DNA of 64,000 bases from Phlebotomus papatasi (GCF_024763615.1 NC_077222.1:58838001-58902000), one strand, 5' to 3'; counted from the first letter of the stretch, positions 24,425 to 37,208 are shown. Program-made: numbers and translations. The notes: generated by a model not told the origin, from the sequence alone.

Positions 24425-25348
24425 TAGGGTGGAATCACCAGTTCTCGCCAGTGCCCCACTTCTCGCCACTTACATTGAAATCGCTATTTTTCGCAATTTA
24501 TGAAATAACTGAGTCGCAATTTTTTTGTATTGTTTCTGCTTCTACGCATAGAATCGAAAAATAATAATTATTCCTTTTGGATTCACGATTTTGATCACTT
24601 TTTAGAGCAATATTTTAAGCAAGTGCATCGAATCCAACATCTCTTACCAAATGTACTAAGTGTCGTCATATTTTCATCAGGCCAAAAATACCTATTTGGG
24701 TAAATAATTTGTCTATTGAATATTTAATTGCACTTGTGGAATACATAAAATTTGTATTTAGTCAATTAATATTTCATTTTATATTATTTTTGTATAAAAA
24801 TGAGGCATGGCGAGAAGTGGTAATATTCTGGAATTGATTTTACCACCTGTCGCCATATCTTTTCAATAGGCGACGCTAACTTCACTTCGTACATTCTCAG
24901 TTGTCAAATCTGCATTGTTTACTTTCTACAAAAGCCCCATAATTTGATTTCTCAAATAAAAGTGAAGAAAAATCATTTAAAGAGAGTAATAATAAAGTGA
25001 TCACAAGGAAAGAGAAATGGTGAATGTATTCTTTTCATAGCATTGCCTAAAATAACCGAGTGTGGTTCTTTTCAAGTGGGTGGCGAGAAGTGGTTAGAAA
25101 TTTTACAAAACTGGCGAAAAGTGGTAAAAAGTGGCGACGAAATGGTTATTTTTGCATTATTAATAAAAATCAGTTTTTTAAGTAGTCCAGCGTTATGTTC
25201 TAGGATTATTGTTTTCACGTATCTAGAGCCAATACATCTAAGTAACTTTGTGTCAAATTTGACTTATCTTGTAACAAGGATTCAAAAGTTATGATTAAAT
25301 GAATTTAATTTTTTCCTAAAAATGGCGATAGCCGGTTATTCCACCCTA
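24425..25348. mobile_element. Non-autonomous element with TAGGGTGGAAT ends, copy 1
   Basis: 924 bp, ends TAGGGTGGAATCACC and GGTTATTCCACCCTA. Near both sides it has short GTGGCGAGAAGTGG repeats. An inverted, less complete copy is at about 60430-61290. A short open frame (25043-25294) is shared with the other copy, but the differences do not show purifying selection. Confidence 0.7.
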
Positions 25349-25354
25349 TAAATC

Positions 25355-25470
25355 TCTCATCTTTGGTTCCAAAACGAGTTTATACTTGCAATTCGAGTTT
25401 GCTCACGTTAAGAATCTCGCCTACAATAAACTATATAATCTAAGTTTATCTGTCCATTTAATTTGATATT
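25355..25470. repeat. Partial copy of the 61855-63650 element end
   Basis: GCTCACGTTAAGAATCTC and the following CGCCTAC...TAAGTTTATCTGTCC match the right end region at about 63620-63672. Confidence 0.6.
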
Positions 25471-25638
25471 ACAAAATAATTTAAACAGTCACAACTTAGT
25501 TATAATAATAGTCTAGATAAAAATGAAATATTATAGAAAATATTTAACATATTATTGAATTTGTTTTACTTTTAATTTAAAAAAAATGGTAGTCGAAAAC
25601 TTTCATTATCATTAGTTAGTGGTTGAGTCTTTTTCTAA

Positions 25639-25857
25639 TAGGTGAAGGCTTTCAAGCTTTGCACACAATCTGGCTTCGAACACTTTTATTTTTCCCCTTT
25701 TTCTTTTAATAAATCTGACCTATTTTTCAGGAAAGGTGCGAACTTAAGACTACAGCTATTAAAATATATTATCATAAATTACCATATATCGGTCAGATGA
25801 GAAAAATATAAAGTGCTCGAAGCCAGAGTGTGTGCGAAGCCTGAAAACCTTCCCCTA
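25639..25857. mobile_element. Foldback MITE, TAGGGGAAGGCTTT family, copy 1
   Basis: The left arm TAGGTGAAGGCTTTCAAGC with CTGGCTTCGAACAC is mirrored at the right by GTGCTCGAAGCCAG and CCTTCCCCTA. It is about 219 bp with TA at the ends. The second copy is at 37725-37965. Confidence 0.7.
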
Positions 25858-28855
25858 AATTGTCTACCATAATATATTTTTTTTAACTTCTCGTCAATTC
25901 TTAAAATCTCTTATCAATCGCTAACTTTTATAAATAATCTCAAAAATGAAGCTGAAATTAGTTCATTTTCCCGAAGATTCTGGAAATTACCGAAAACTGA
26001 AAAAAGATAAAGAAAAACTAAATTTTCAAATTGAAGATATTTAGTTTAAATTTAATATATACCTTAGTAAAATGATGTTCAAAATTAGTTATAATGTTTA
26101 CTATATATTAGTTGTGATTCTTTTATAATAATTGCTATCTGAAATTAATTCCTACGTTTATAATTATTTTAAATGCTTAATTCAGGTTTTACACTGGATC
26201 TTGCTCTTGAAAAAGAAGATATTTAAGTAGTTATTAAAATTTAAATTTTTGTTGGTGGTTGTTGAAATGCAAAAACTCCTCTCCAAAGTATCCAGTTTTA
26301 AGAGGAGGAATTAATGAATCCTTAAAGATCTAATAACTGCAATAACAATAAATAATAAAGCCTGGGGGGAATACACTTCCGAATAAATTGCTTCATTTTT
26401 TTGACATCCACCCAAACAACCTGTATGAGTTAGTTCGTGGTATGATGAAGAAGTTGCAGATTTGGGCTCTTCACTTTTATTGTTATCTAACCAATAAAAT
26501 ACAGATTAGGTATTGTTTTTTGTTCTCAACTGCAAAACCCATGAAATGCAGTTGAGGGTTTTCCACCCACTTTTTCTTGCCTCAAAGGATACATTGAAAT
26601 GAACAAAGGGGGTGAATATGGATAGGATGGTATTCCTTGAATTCCTTCAACGATTTGTATTTTTTGTATGTAACTTTTTTTGTAATAAAAATCCCGGAAT
26701 GACTAAATTGAATTGGATATCTTTTGTGCTAGAGTGAAATTTCGAGACAAAATTGCTCTATTTTTACGCAATCATCAAGCACAGGATAAAAGATGGTACT
26801 TGAGAACAATTTAATACAGTTTATTGTAAAGTGTTCACATTTCAAGTTACATGATATTCTTACTCATTTTTTTCCTTGCTCCTCTATCTCTAACCCAGGG
26901 AAAAGATACCATTGAAAAATCCACACTTGAAATCCACCCTCTAACATGAAAAGGAAAAAAAAACATTTGACTCTCAATTATATTCCTCTCTCCTGTTCCT
27001 TAGAGGGTTTTGATACTCTAGCAAATCAATTTCAATTGGTGTATCACATTTCTGGACTGGGAAGCACATTACAGCAAAGTGTAATGAAAAAAGTTACTGG
27101 CAGGTAGAAGAAAGTGTAGAAAAATTTGATTTGTTTTCTTTTTTTTAGAAAGATAAGGTTGGTTAAAAAAACTTTGTAGACTGTTTCACAAAGAAGCCAC
27201 ATAAAATGCCCTCCAGATCAAATATTTAATGAGGTTGAATTGGGAAAAAAGAAGTCAAATAAAAACACTCTGCTTATTTTGGGTGAGAATGCGGTTGATA
27301 TCTCACATAAATCAGAAGCATAAATATAGCATCATATCAATGCCTCCCAGGTGAGTATGAGGTAAGTACGAGTGATCCAACCCTTTTCATGCGTGGCGGT
27401 GTTGATTTTGTACGTCTGTGACAATTGCACAAACCCACAGAATATCCTGGTATATCTAATTGTCGTGAAAGGCTAGGGATTGATGTCGATCTGGGTATTC
27501 AACAATTCTCCCAGGCATCATATCTAAATCAAGAATTTCGAGTGCACTGCAGTAAGGATGCTGCGTTGGAGAATCATCTCACCCATCATCAATCTGCATT
27601 TATACGCATTCATCCTCATCGTCAACCCATGTCCTCTCAACCTTGGACCAGAAGAAAAGAGAGACAGGGAGTAATTGTACGAAGAGCAGGACTTGGGTTG
27701 CATTGTAGTGTCAATATGTGTAGTATCTGTTGACTGTCAACCCCAGGCTAATTCTTCCCCATATAACACCAAAATGCATATGCGGGAAGTGAAAACCCCA
27801 GTTTTAGACCAATAAAGTGTTCCCCCTTCGATTTATAATAGTAATTTATCTATTTACACGTCCTGTTAAAGAGTTGCAAGAGAGGGTGATCTCTATTTAA
27901 TACACCACCAGTTGTATTGTGCAATTTGGCACACAATATCCCGACGATCCCGACCCTTTTCATTGTTGGAGTTTTTAATATCAATTTTAATTAATTGGGC
28001 GTTAAACGCCCCAACTCAATTTTTCTATTGTTAATTATTATATTCAAAGCACGGCAAAAATATAGTTAACTCCTTTTCCGGATGCATTATTCAAAAATTT
28101 ATATTTTAATTACGATGATTTTATGATTTCATGCTACTTTTCATTATTTTCAATCCATTTTTCAACGAAATTTAGAGAATGTTAAATGTTTAATTTTGAG
28201 TTATTATTTTTAAAATTCTAAAATTATCAAGAAGACTGTTATGATGACCTTAGTAGTGGAACACACAATCGGTATATTTTTATAGATTTTTGTTTTAATT
28301 CTTTCTTACCATTATGACTATTTTTAATTCGTATAACGCTGCCAAATGTTTTTGGAGTATGCTTTTATATCAAATTATCTCAATTTACACAATTTAAGCC
28401 CGTTAAGCAGAAGGCTAATGCTGATAGGAAACGTATTGATTCAGACAGACAGAAAAGTTATTTTTCTTTAAATTATCAATCTTGTAATAGATATTTATAT
28501 GTAGGTATTTATATATTGGCTAGAGCTTTTATATGCTTTTTCAACTTGCATAAAAGCTTCAGCCAATTAGTGAAGCAAATTTAACAAACAAAATAGGTTT
28601 AAGTAATAGCACGTGAAAAATACTTAACTTTCAACTTAATTTAGATTTCGTTAAAAGGAGATAGCAAAGCGTCCCAGCTTTGGGCAGTGCTCGCACTCAC
28701 GAGAAAGAGCTCTCCTAAAATTATCTTTTCAGATACATATTTCGAAACAGAAAATTGATTATAAAGAGCACATTTGAGAATGTTTCGGAATAAGTAACAA
28801 GCATACAGACAAATAAAAGAGTAAATACGAGAAAACATAAATCATTTACGGATCC
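25858..28855. other. Low-copy island in the gene desert
   Basis: Few repeat signatures. An open frame at 27425-27733 (102 codons, Arg/His-rich) lies downstream of GT-AG-like words but has no domain, no Kozak support and no partner exon. Regulatory DNA or a non-coding RNA is possible but unproven. Confidence 0.4.
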
Positions 28856-28859
28856 TTAC

Positions 28860-29270
28860 TGATTCATTGTCGATTGAAATCGATGCTGACGGGCTAGAAA
28901 TTTCAGAAAAAAAAATCATAATTGATGTAAATCGGCTTAAAATTTTCGTTTGAAAATTCGATGTCGAAAAGTTTTCCGCTCATCTTCCAAACATATTCGA
29001 CAATAAAAAAAATCTAGGACCAGCTTTCTAGGAGCCGTGGAGTGAGGAGAAAAAGAAAAAAAATACTGTCTTAGGTAATATTAACTTATGGGGTGGAGGG
29101 GTCATCGAAAACCCAAAGTCTAGATTTCTCATCGTTTGACTTCTACCCGTGTCACAAGCTTTCGGACAAATAAAAAAGATATTTGAAAAATATCCGAAAA
29201 ATTACATTAATTACGAACACTTTACCGACTCATTATCGATTAAGTCTGATGCAGCCGGGTCGGATATTTC
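28860..29270. repeat. Dispersed repeat family, two fragments
   Basis: Contains ATTGTCGATTGAAATCGATG and ATTATCGATTAAGTCTGATG units that match 3850-3890 and, inverted, 36660-36720. The family also flanks the SINE on its other side at 29580-29940. Confidence 0.6.
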
Positions 29271-29560
29271 AATAATAATAATAATGCTGGCACAACATTC
29301 TATGAAGGAACAAGGTCTTCCCGCAAGGGGATTTCTAGACATGCAGTATTATTTTTTCTTGTACGGGATGAGGTTGTCAGTCCCATGCTCGTGGAATCAA
29401 ATGCAGTGAAACTCACTGAATGCAATTCGAACACCTTTAACGTCAGAAAAATTTCTGGTGACCTAAAGGGGATTCGAACCCGGAACACTTGCATCATAGA
29501 GCGAGTGCTCTACCTTCTACCGCACTTGACCCATTGAGTGCCCGTATGGGTTCCAAGGGT
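29271..29560 (-). mobile_element. tRNA-derived SINE
   Basis: Read on the minus strand, the head (about 29545-29455) looks like a tRNA: a D-arm GTGC...GCAC, then a perfect Pol III B box GGTTCGAATCC (complement at about 29471-29481) within GGGTTCGAATCCC. The body follows, and the element ends in an (ATT)n tail (complement at 29271-29286). A B box plus a simple-repeat tail is the standard SINE layout; the head has lost clean acceptor-stem pairing, so it is not a functional tRNA gene. It needs a partner LINE for movement. The insertion sits inside a dispersed repeat; target duplications are not obvious. Confidence 0.7.
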
Positions 29561-29940
29561 TCCAAGGCTTCTAGCGAATAAAAATATCAGAAAAAAGTTC
29601 TGATATTTCAAGGTCTTTAAAAAAATCTAAGATCATAGGTGTCTATGACTATCTATGTTCTTCTATGACTATCTATGTCATAGGTGTCTATGTCTTTGAC
29701 TATCTCCAAAGTATTCGATAATTAAAATATTCTAAGAGCCATATTAGAAATAAACCAAAAAAAATATGGTTGTGTAGAAGAAGGACGGGGGTGAGAGGAG
29801 AGAAAAAAACTTCTAATATTCCTTTATCGAAGACCGTCATGGAAGATCGATAGTCGATGTCTTTTAGCGTTTGTGTTTCAGGCCGGTGACAAGTTGAAGA
29901 AAAGCGGATTATAACTGTGCTCTCTTTGAAGTACGAGTAG
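29561..29940. repeat. Dispersed repeat family plus short tandem words
   Basis: CTATGACTATCTATGT-type words repeat between 29640 and 29705. After them the family phrase GACCGTCATGGAAGATCGAT...GTTTCAGGCCGGTGACAAGT matches 4550-4620. Confidence 0.55.
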
Positions 29941-30535
29941 TAGAAATAGGATTAACTTTTTCTTTCAAAATAGTTAGAAATAGGACAAGTACATATACGG
30001 ATAATAAAACTATGTATATGTAAAGCAACTTTGAGATGAACCCCCGAAATATGACTTCTGTGGCTTTTTGAAGGTAAGTAATACTAAATGTAGGTAATTT
30101 AATAAAATATTAATGGCAAAATACAAATCATTAGCAAAAAATTAAATTTGTTTAGATAATCTAAAATTTTAGCTACTAGAAAAACCAAATTTTCCAAAAG
30201 TGGATCTAATTTATATAACTAATATTTAATATGGTTGCAGTTAACATTAAAATCTCTTTATTTTCCATTTACAAAAACTTAGATGGGAATATCACTGCTT
30301 TTGGAGTTATTGATAAAATTTGTTTTTTTTTAAGGACAAATAGATGAGGCAAATAGATCTTGTTAAAATTTTGACAAAAATTTGTTGTTCCCCAATTTGA
30401 CAAAACTTTTTCACATTTTATAAAGAAAAATATTTCATCGACAATCTTTTAAGAAGATCCAGTTGTCCGCCGATTTGGCAAAACTTTCTTTCAGTTTTCA
30501 GTGTAGTCTGTAGTTTGATATACTCTAATTTGTTA

Positions 30536-30749
30536 TAGGGGAAACTGGGGCACCACCAAACACGGGGTAGCACCAAACACTGAGATTTTTTAATCAGATA
30601 TTCGACTTCAGAGGACAAGACTTATAGAAATTTATAGACGCTAGGGATGCTTGTTCACTGAAGAAATGATAAGGATAGTCCAAGTAGTTTAGAAATAAAA
30701 ATTAGTGTTTGGTGCTACCCCGTGTTTGGTGGTGCCCCAGTTTCCCCTA
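30536..30749. mobile_element. Foldback MITE (TAGGGGAAACTGGGGCACC ends), intact copy
   Basis: A 214-bp element with long inverted arms: TAGGGGAAACTGGGGCACC and GGTGCCCCAGTTTCCCCTA, with further pairing of GGGGTAGCACCAAACACTGA. It serves as the empty-site reference for the interrupted copy at 7791-8258. Confidence 0.8.
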
Positions 30750-33020
30750 CACAATAAAGAGATTCTAAATCACAATAAGTGTTTAGTACGAAAAACTTAG
30801 CTCTACAAACAGAATGGAAAACTAAGATTTATGAGAAAATCTCAATTCAGTTCTTACTATTCCAGAATTGGAGGATTTTTTATAAAAAATCTGACTTATT
30901 ATTATTATAAAGAATAATAATTCTTTAGACTCTTTCCTCTCAAAATTAGATATATCCGCCCCGGTACCGAGGATAAACCTCCAGTCTGAAGACCATATTT
31001 AAATTGAAACCTATTCATTTGTATTTCCTCGAACCTCTGGTGAAGCTCAATTTTCCACCCCTATTTTTTTCTATCAGAAAAATTTCAATATTATCTTCTT
31101 TTGTGGATTGGAATGGTCATTAATCGATATTTTATTGCCTGACCTTTTCATCGAAGTGTCGAATAGCAGTGCAAAAGATATTTGAGATATTCAGATAGTT
31201 TGCCTCTTTTTGGTCTCCTCTTGATATCCATAACAAAAGGACTCCTCTCCCCCTCAATAAACCTCCGACAGGTATAGATGTTGCCTTCAGGATATTGCTG
31301 ATGGAAATTCTTGGGTTGGTACCTTCGTCTGGAGGGGAAATTATTTAAATGTATGAGGAGGAAGAAGTATTTTGCGACAAGGGTGTTGGTAACAGTATTG
31401 AATATAATCCCAGATTCAATTGTTGAAACCCTATATGTTGAATAGTTAAAATATCTGAAATATGTTCTTTCTCACACGAGTCCATATGCATATTTCTGGC
31501 CAATCACCGTTCAACTATCAATTTGGAACTCCGCCTCAGATTAATTCCCATACAAAGTACCTCGCAGTGTATGGCAATATGCCCATCTCACGCCGATATA
31601 TAGCACAGATGTGGCAGACGAGATGCGTTATCGATAGTTTCATGAATAGGCGCGCCGATCTATCCCAGATGGAGCGAATTGTTTCCAGAGATAAAATCAA
31701 TTTTGGGCGCGTTTATTTCAGGGAGCTTTCCCAATTGAGGTTACAAGGTTAATGAGCTAACAATTGTTTTAGCATCACTATACATAAAGTTATCCAGTGA
31801 GTAATCCCTCGAAATTACTTTGTAGAATATCTGCTCTTTGATATTATATCAAATATACTAATTATAACTTTTTGGGGTGTTTCTCACATTAATTCTATAT
31901 TACTATTCATCATACAATTTCTCTTTCAATCCCAGGAAATTTTCATCCCTCAATGAACAAAAGGCCGCTTCAAATTTTCCTAGAAGAGTGTGGGTGTTTT
32001 CCAATACTTGGCCTCGGAAAAAATACCGCTTAGTTTGTGTTTTTTTTTAACTGCCTACACCCCGAAATAAATTCAATCCATTGATTCTTCCTCCTGGTTT
32101 GGACATTTTCATATTTCGTTGCTTTTTGGCCAAATGCGTGGACTTTTGTAAAAATAATCGAAATATTTTCTCCTTCTTTTCACTCTACACACTTCATCAT
32201 TTTCTATGGATATCCCAAACATACAACCACGTAAGCCAAAGCTTGGAAAAAATATATGGCACGAAATAAATAATCAAGAAGTCCAAGTTTTGCTGCTGAT
32301 GCTTGTTTGAGGATTTTTTTCAGTGGCACGGTCAATGGCAAAACGAATTTATAGCAATTTCTCTCTTTTCATGGTGGTCTTTTGCAAATATTCTCGAAAT
32401 GTTTGGTTGTGAAAGGGCTATTTGTTATTATATGGATGTGGGACGAAAAAGCGATTTTTCTGCAATTTTCCCTCACAACCCTAAAGTGGTCATTTACACG
32501 GGATTTTTTTTCCAACTCTCTCTCTCTTCAGTTCCATGGCCAGAAATTTATTTTCATTGGTCCATTCTCTTCTGTTCTTTCATAATAAACATTTTATACA
32601 GTTCACAAGGCAAATGCAAAAGATAGACTTGAAAAATGTATAAAGAATTTAAGGAATTAATTTATTTCTTGATTTCAGAAATAATTCTTGAAACTTTATT
32701 AATCTCTTTAAACACGGTAAATTTTTCATTTTTGTTTTCATTTATAAGTAATTTTGGAAATTTTGCGTGGTAATTTTATCAAGGCAAAAAATAGGAGGGC
32801 TTAACATCAAATTCGACCTCAGAAAATTAAATTATATTATATACAAGGTCGTACATGTTGTACATTCTTTTATAAACCATATTTATTATTATTAACTATT
32901 TTCTCTTATCTCCGATAAATAAAATAGGTTTTTTTTTTTCAATAAGTGAAATATTGAAGTAGTTAAAGACTGGCACATTCAAAGTTGGGCCCTTTTTCCC
33001 TATTTTTAAGCTTTAAACTA
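30750..33020. other. Low-copy island in the gene desert
   Basis: No supported gene. Open frames at 31462-31752 and 32303-32626 have no domains and no splice partners. A foldback-family end occurs near 30955-31000. Confidence 0.4.
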
Positions 33021-33023
33021 TTA

Positions 33024-33169
33024 TGCCCAGCGCACAATAACTTTTGTTTGTAAACATGTTTTCAAAATTTCCTATGAGAGAGAGCGAGATGACTAGATCT
33101 AGATCTCACTCACTCTCATCGAAATGTCAAAAACATGTTTACAAAACAAATGTTATTGTGCGCTGGGCA
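33024..33169. mobile_element. PIF/Harbinger-like MITE, copy 2
   Basis: 146 bp with ends TGCCCAGCGCACAATAAC and GTTATTGTGCGCTGGGCA, flanked by TTA on both sides (33021-33023, 33170-33172). It has the best-preserved termini of the three copies. Confidence 0.8.
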
Positions 33170-33198
33170 TTATTCAGCATTATATAAAGATTTTAAGG

Positions 33199-33431
33199 TA
33201 GGGTCGGAGGAACGTCTGTTCGACAGAGAACCCCTATTGACACTTTTGTCAAAATGTTGAAAATTATTTAATGTATCTAGTAAAATATAAGTAAAAAGCC
33301 GTTTTTTCTGTAATATACATTTTACTATAAACAGAGATGTTCAAATTTCATATCCCAAATGGTACAGAGTAGGGTGTCAATAGGTGCTGACACGAGTTCT
33401 TAAAGTGTCAATAGACGTTCCTTTCACCCTA
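33199..33431. mobile_element. Foldback MITE with TAGGGTCGGAGGAACGTC ends
   Basis: The left arm TAGGGTCGGAGGAACGTCTG is mirrored at the right by AGACGTTCCTTTCACCCTA, and CTATTGACAC occurs in both arms. It is 233 bp with terminal TA. Confidence 0.7.
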
Positions 33432-35454
33432 TTTAAAAATATTTTGTGGATCTATAAACTGTACTTTGATTTTAAAGAATTTATAAGGAAAATTTCTTTC
33501 AGTATTTGTTATCTTTAAGAATCATTATCTTTCTTTAAGAAATTAGATGATGGATCTCGAAGACTAACTAAAAGATACTTCTCTATATTTTTTTTAGGAT
33601 AACAAAATAATAATTTTTTTATTTATTTAAAATTTAAAATTAAGGGTTATGTGGATCTCTAATACAAGATTTGAACAATATTTTATGAAAATTTCGTTTA
33701 AAATTTTTGAATGTTTACCAGTTAGGACCTAATTTTCAAATACTCATTTGAAAAGTCAAAAAAATTGCATGTAAAAACCAAACCTTAAAAAAAGAATTAA
33801 AAAAATGAAATTTAGATTCTTTGGAGGATTTTATATGATAATTCATTTTTATTGTCAATTAAGTATAGTGACCAATTTTAATTACTAAATTATTACCCTT
33901 TTAAGAACAAGTGTACAAAATTTGATTGAAAGTGATTTATTAGATTTCTAGAAATCTTGGTTGCCGATTTTTGTGAAAAAATGTCCTGAAAAATGCTTAA
34001 ATTGGACATACGCCTGTGTAATCTGTGTAATGTGTGTAATACTAAAGGTGAAATATAGAAACTTTAAAAGCTATGGTGAAATTGTTATTGTCGTTTGGAT
34101 TAGTTATTGTTTTTCTCATCACCCATTTTAGAAATTCTTGTGACTATATATGGAAATATAAAAAGTACAAGAGCTGCTGAATTAGTTGATGAGAAAATTA
34201 CGACATTTGCTTATCCAAACGACTATTTGTTTAATTCGCTTAACTAGTTTCATATGGTATTTTGATGATATGTTATTAGATGAAACAGTTCACAAGAAAG
34301 TAATATGAAAATTTCCACTACTTCTGTAATTTCAGTGAAACTTTCCATCCTAAAAGTGTGAATTGTGCAGACTGCAATAAATTGAATCGGTTCACTTGAA
34401 TAACTTTTAAATTATGTACCACAGTTATTATAATATTGCGCTCAGATATAAAAGCCAAATATTTTTTTCCACTCTTTCACATGAAAATCATTCGTTGAGG
34501 AGGGAAATATGTGTGTATGCAAAAGAGGATGAAAAAAGGGTCACGCCACCCTCATACAATTCAGGAATCTCCTTGAGCAAGCATCTTCAGATCCATTACA
34601 ATTCAAATACACTCGGGCGGGTGGTAGAATGGGGTGGTTCAAGGAATGAAAAAAAATCACAAGAAAAAAAATCTTTTCTGCAGACAAACACGAGAATCTG
34701 GGTGTAAAATTACCTCGCCTCAGTGAATATTGAGAATTGGCGAAAATTTAGAGGCTTTTCCAACATGAAAAAAAAATGGTTTGTTACAAGATTTTCACTC
34801 ATGCTTTTTTACCCCATCTCTGGAGGTGCCATTGAAAAAATTAAATCAACGGAAAAATTCACACCATCTTCAAGGGTACAATTATACTGCAGTTGAAGAT
34901 TGAGGGGGTGTGAGATCCAGAGCAAAAGCTACGTCAGGCGATAATTAATGCCAGCATTTAGCAACGAGAGTATTTTCACAAAAGCCACACATTAAGTGCA
35001 TACGGGAAAAATGCAGTGAACCTGGCAGGAATCAATCGTTAATTGATAGAATATTGTTGGTTTCTTTGGAGCTGCATGAAAATCCCATCCTGCTGTGCAT
35101 TTATACATCCGTCGGCAAATTTTAATTGGGTGAGAAATCCACATTTTCTTGTTTGTTTCATAAAGGTAATGATGCTTAAGAAGTCGTCTGTGAAAGTCTT
35201 AACAGGTGAGATGTTTTTTTTTATTATATAATAATAGTGAATAATGTAATTTACGGCATCTTATCCTTCTAATGGAACTTAACAACTTAATGAAAAAGTT
35301 AAATTAAAATAAAGTATATAAACATGGAGTTTCATTTCACAAACAAGAAATTTAATAGCTCTTTTTAAATACAAAGGGAAAATTGTGTTATTAAATCATA
35401 TTCTCTAAAAAGATAGAAATATTGAAAAAGAATATTGTAATAAAAAAACCTATA
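33432..35454. other. Intergenic sequence with a low-copy stretch
   Basis: No supported gene. A weak inverted repeat GTCGTTTGGATTAG / CTTATCCAAACGAC spans about 34092-34226. The region 34.3-35.2 kb is low-copy; its open frame at 34414-34707 shows no feature. Confidence 0.45.
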
Positions 35455-35686
35455 TAAGGTAAAGTGCCTTCAAGTCGACCGGTTCCTTAATTCAACCGGT
35501 AGAGTTATTTAATCAATTTATTTATATTTACACTAATATTTAGCGTATGATCTAACATTAATAGGTCTATTATATCATAAATAAATACGAATCAGTGACA
35601 ATTTTATAAAAAATCACCATCAAATATTCAAATATTGACCACCGGTCGAGTCAAGGAACCGGTCGACTCGAGGGCACTTTACTGTA
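35455..35686. mobile_element. Foldback MITE with AAGGTAAAGTGCC...GTCGACCGGTTCC arms
   Basis: Left arm TAAGGTAAAGTGCCTTCAAG with TCGACCGGTTCC; the right arm GGAACCGGTCGACTCG with GGGCACTTTACTGTA is its complement. It is related to the 1064-bp element at 44290-45353, which shares the AAGGTAAAGT end and CGACCGGTCGA words. Confidence 0.7.
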
Positions 35687-35703
35687 TTACAAAAAGGCAA
35701 TTA

Positions 35704-35849
35704 TGCCCACCGCACAATAACTTTTCTTTTGTAAATATGTTTTTGAAAATTTCAGTGAGAATGAATGAAATATAAATCTAGTCATCTCGCTCTCTCTCAC
35801 AGGAAATTTTGAAAACATGTTTACTAACAAAAGTATTGTGCATTGACCA
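35704..35849. mobile_element. PIF/Harbinger-like MITE, copy 3
   Basis: 146 bp, more diverged ends (TGCCCACCGCACAATAAC...ATTGTGCATTGACCA), again flanked by TTA (35701-35703, 35850-35852). Only 14 bp separates it from the foldback at 35455-35686. Confidence 0.75.
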
Positions 35850-35852
35850 TTA

Positions 35853-36305
35853 TGTATACGTATAGTTAAATTAAAACAAAAAGGTTACAGAACAGCTCGA
35901 GCTGTGTAAACAGTAACAAAATTAATTAAATCTTATATTTATATACGAAAAACCAACAAAATTATGATGAAAAAATTGTTCTTCAAATGAATTTACAACT
36001 GTAAATATTACAAAAAAAAATGATAGCATAATATCATAATAAATTTATGATAAGTTTTATGTATGTCTGACGATTGAGATTTCTAAAAATCTTTTCTTAG
36101 ATTTAAGAAAAAACTTCGTAAGTTTTATTCAAACTAAAGGCACTTGCAATTCTCTTTCTTAAAATATTATTTTATTTTTTTGTTATTATAAAAAAAAAAT
36201 TGTAAGTAAGCACTAACTTGGATTTATGGCTCTTTTCCTGATCGTTTTTCTTTAGTCTAGAAATAAAAATTTAAACTACTTTTTTAAGACTCTTAAAACA
36301 TTAAA
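35853..36305. other. AT-rich intergenic sequence
   Basis: Nothing recognised. Confidence 0.5.
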
Positions 36306-37045
36306 CTTTCTTCATTTTTAACTGCTCGAACTCCAGGAGAGAGCAGTTTTCACGATCGTGTTTTTTTTTTCAATTTCTCGCAATCCTGGCTGCCAAACGG
36401 TAAGAGATATTGACAAATTAAACTCCACCCCTTCTAACCCCTCCAAAAACATATTTTTTGACTTTGCAAAAAATTGGCCCTGGCAATTTCATTAATTTTT
36501 GGATATATTTTAGAGGTAGTCGAGCTGAATATTTCGTCCTTCGACACCTATCACCGGAAAAATCGCCATCTTGAATTATTCAAGGGCAAATCTCAACCTC
36601 CCTGGAGGGCCTAATTTTGAACGGATTTGGTTAAATTTGGACTTTTTTGAAAGGTCTTGAAATTCTGAACCCGACTGCATCGGTCACAATCGGTGGTGGA
36701 TCGGTAAAGTAACAGTAATAGCCGTGATTTAAAAATACTCTTTTTCGCACTTCAGTCTTTTGACCCATATAAAATTCAAACGGTAGGAGATATCAACTTC
36801 CGGTCTTCGGTGACCCCTCCTCAAATGACATTACCTCGAAACTAATCTCTTTAGTTTTCCCTCCTCTCCTTTCATGCGTTCTCTATCTCCCAAAAATATG
36901 TAATTTAGCACAATTGGTTTGTAGAGCTAAAGTATAACATGATAAGATCTAGTTTCATTTACAAATAGGAGACAAAACACAATTTTAAAGCTGTCCCAAT
37001 TCAAAGGTGCCCCACTTCAAAAGCGCCCCACTTACTCCTATAATG
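36306..37045. repeat. Dispersed repeat family (inverted) followed by a partial foldback
   Basis: ACCCGACTGCATCGGTCACA and AAACGGTAGGAGATATCAAC with TTCCGGTCTTCGGTGACCCC are reverse complements of the phrases at 3850-4620. From about 36890, CAATTCAAAGGTGCCCCACT is like the right arm of the 23371-23716 foldback. Confidence 0.6.
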
Positions 37046-37208
37046 CTTTATTTATTTTTTTTTATGTAAATCTGAAACTAATTTATGAGACAATTGTATA
37101 TTAAATATACATTTAATGTAACATTCAGCGAATTTTGAAAATATTACAAAAATTACAAAAAAAATTTAGATTCGATTAACGTAAAATTACGGTTAATTAA
37201 GTTTATGC

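Noticed and set aside
27425..27733. 102-codon Arg/His-rich frame
   Set aside because: No homology recognised, no signal peptide, no exon partners; length is within chance for this region.
29455..29545. Functional tRNA gene
   Set aside because: The B box is perfect but the acceptor stem does not pair well, and the sequence continues into a SINE body with an (ATT)n tail.
32303..32626. 107-codon frame rich in Phe/Trp
   Set aside because: Composition follows the T-rich strand; no motif or transmembrane pattern with sensible loops.
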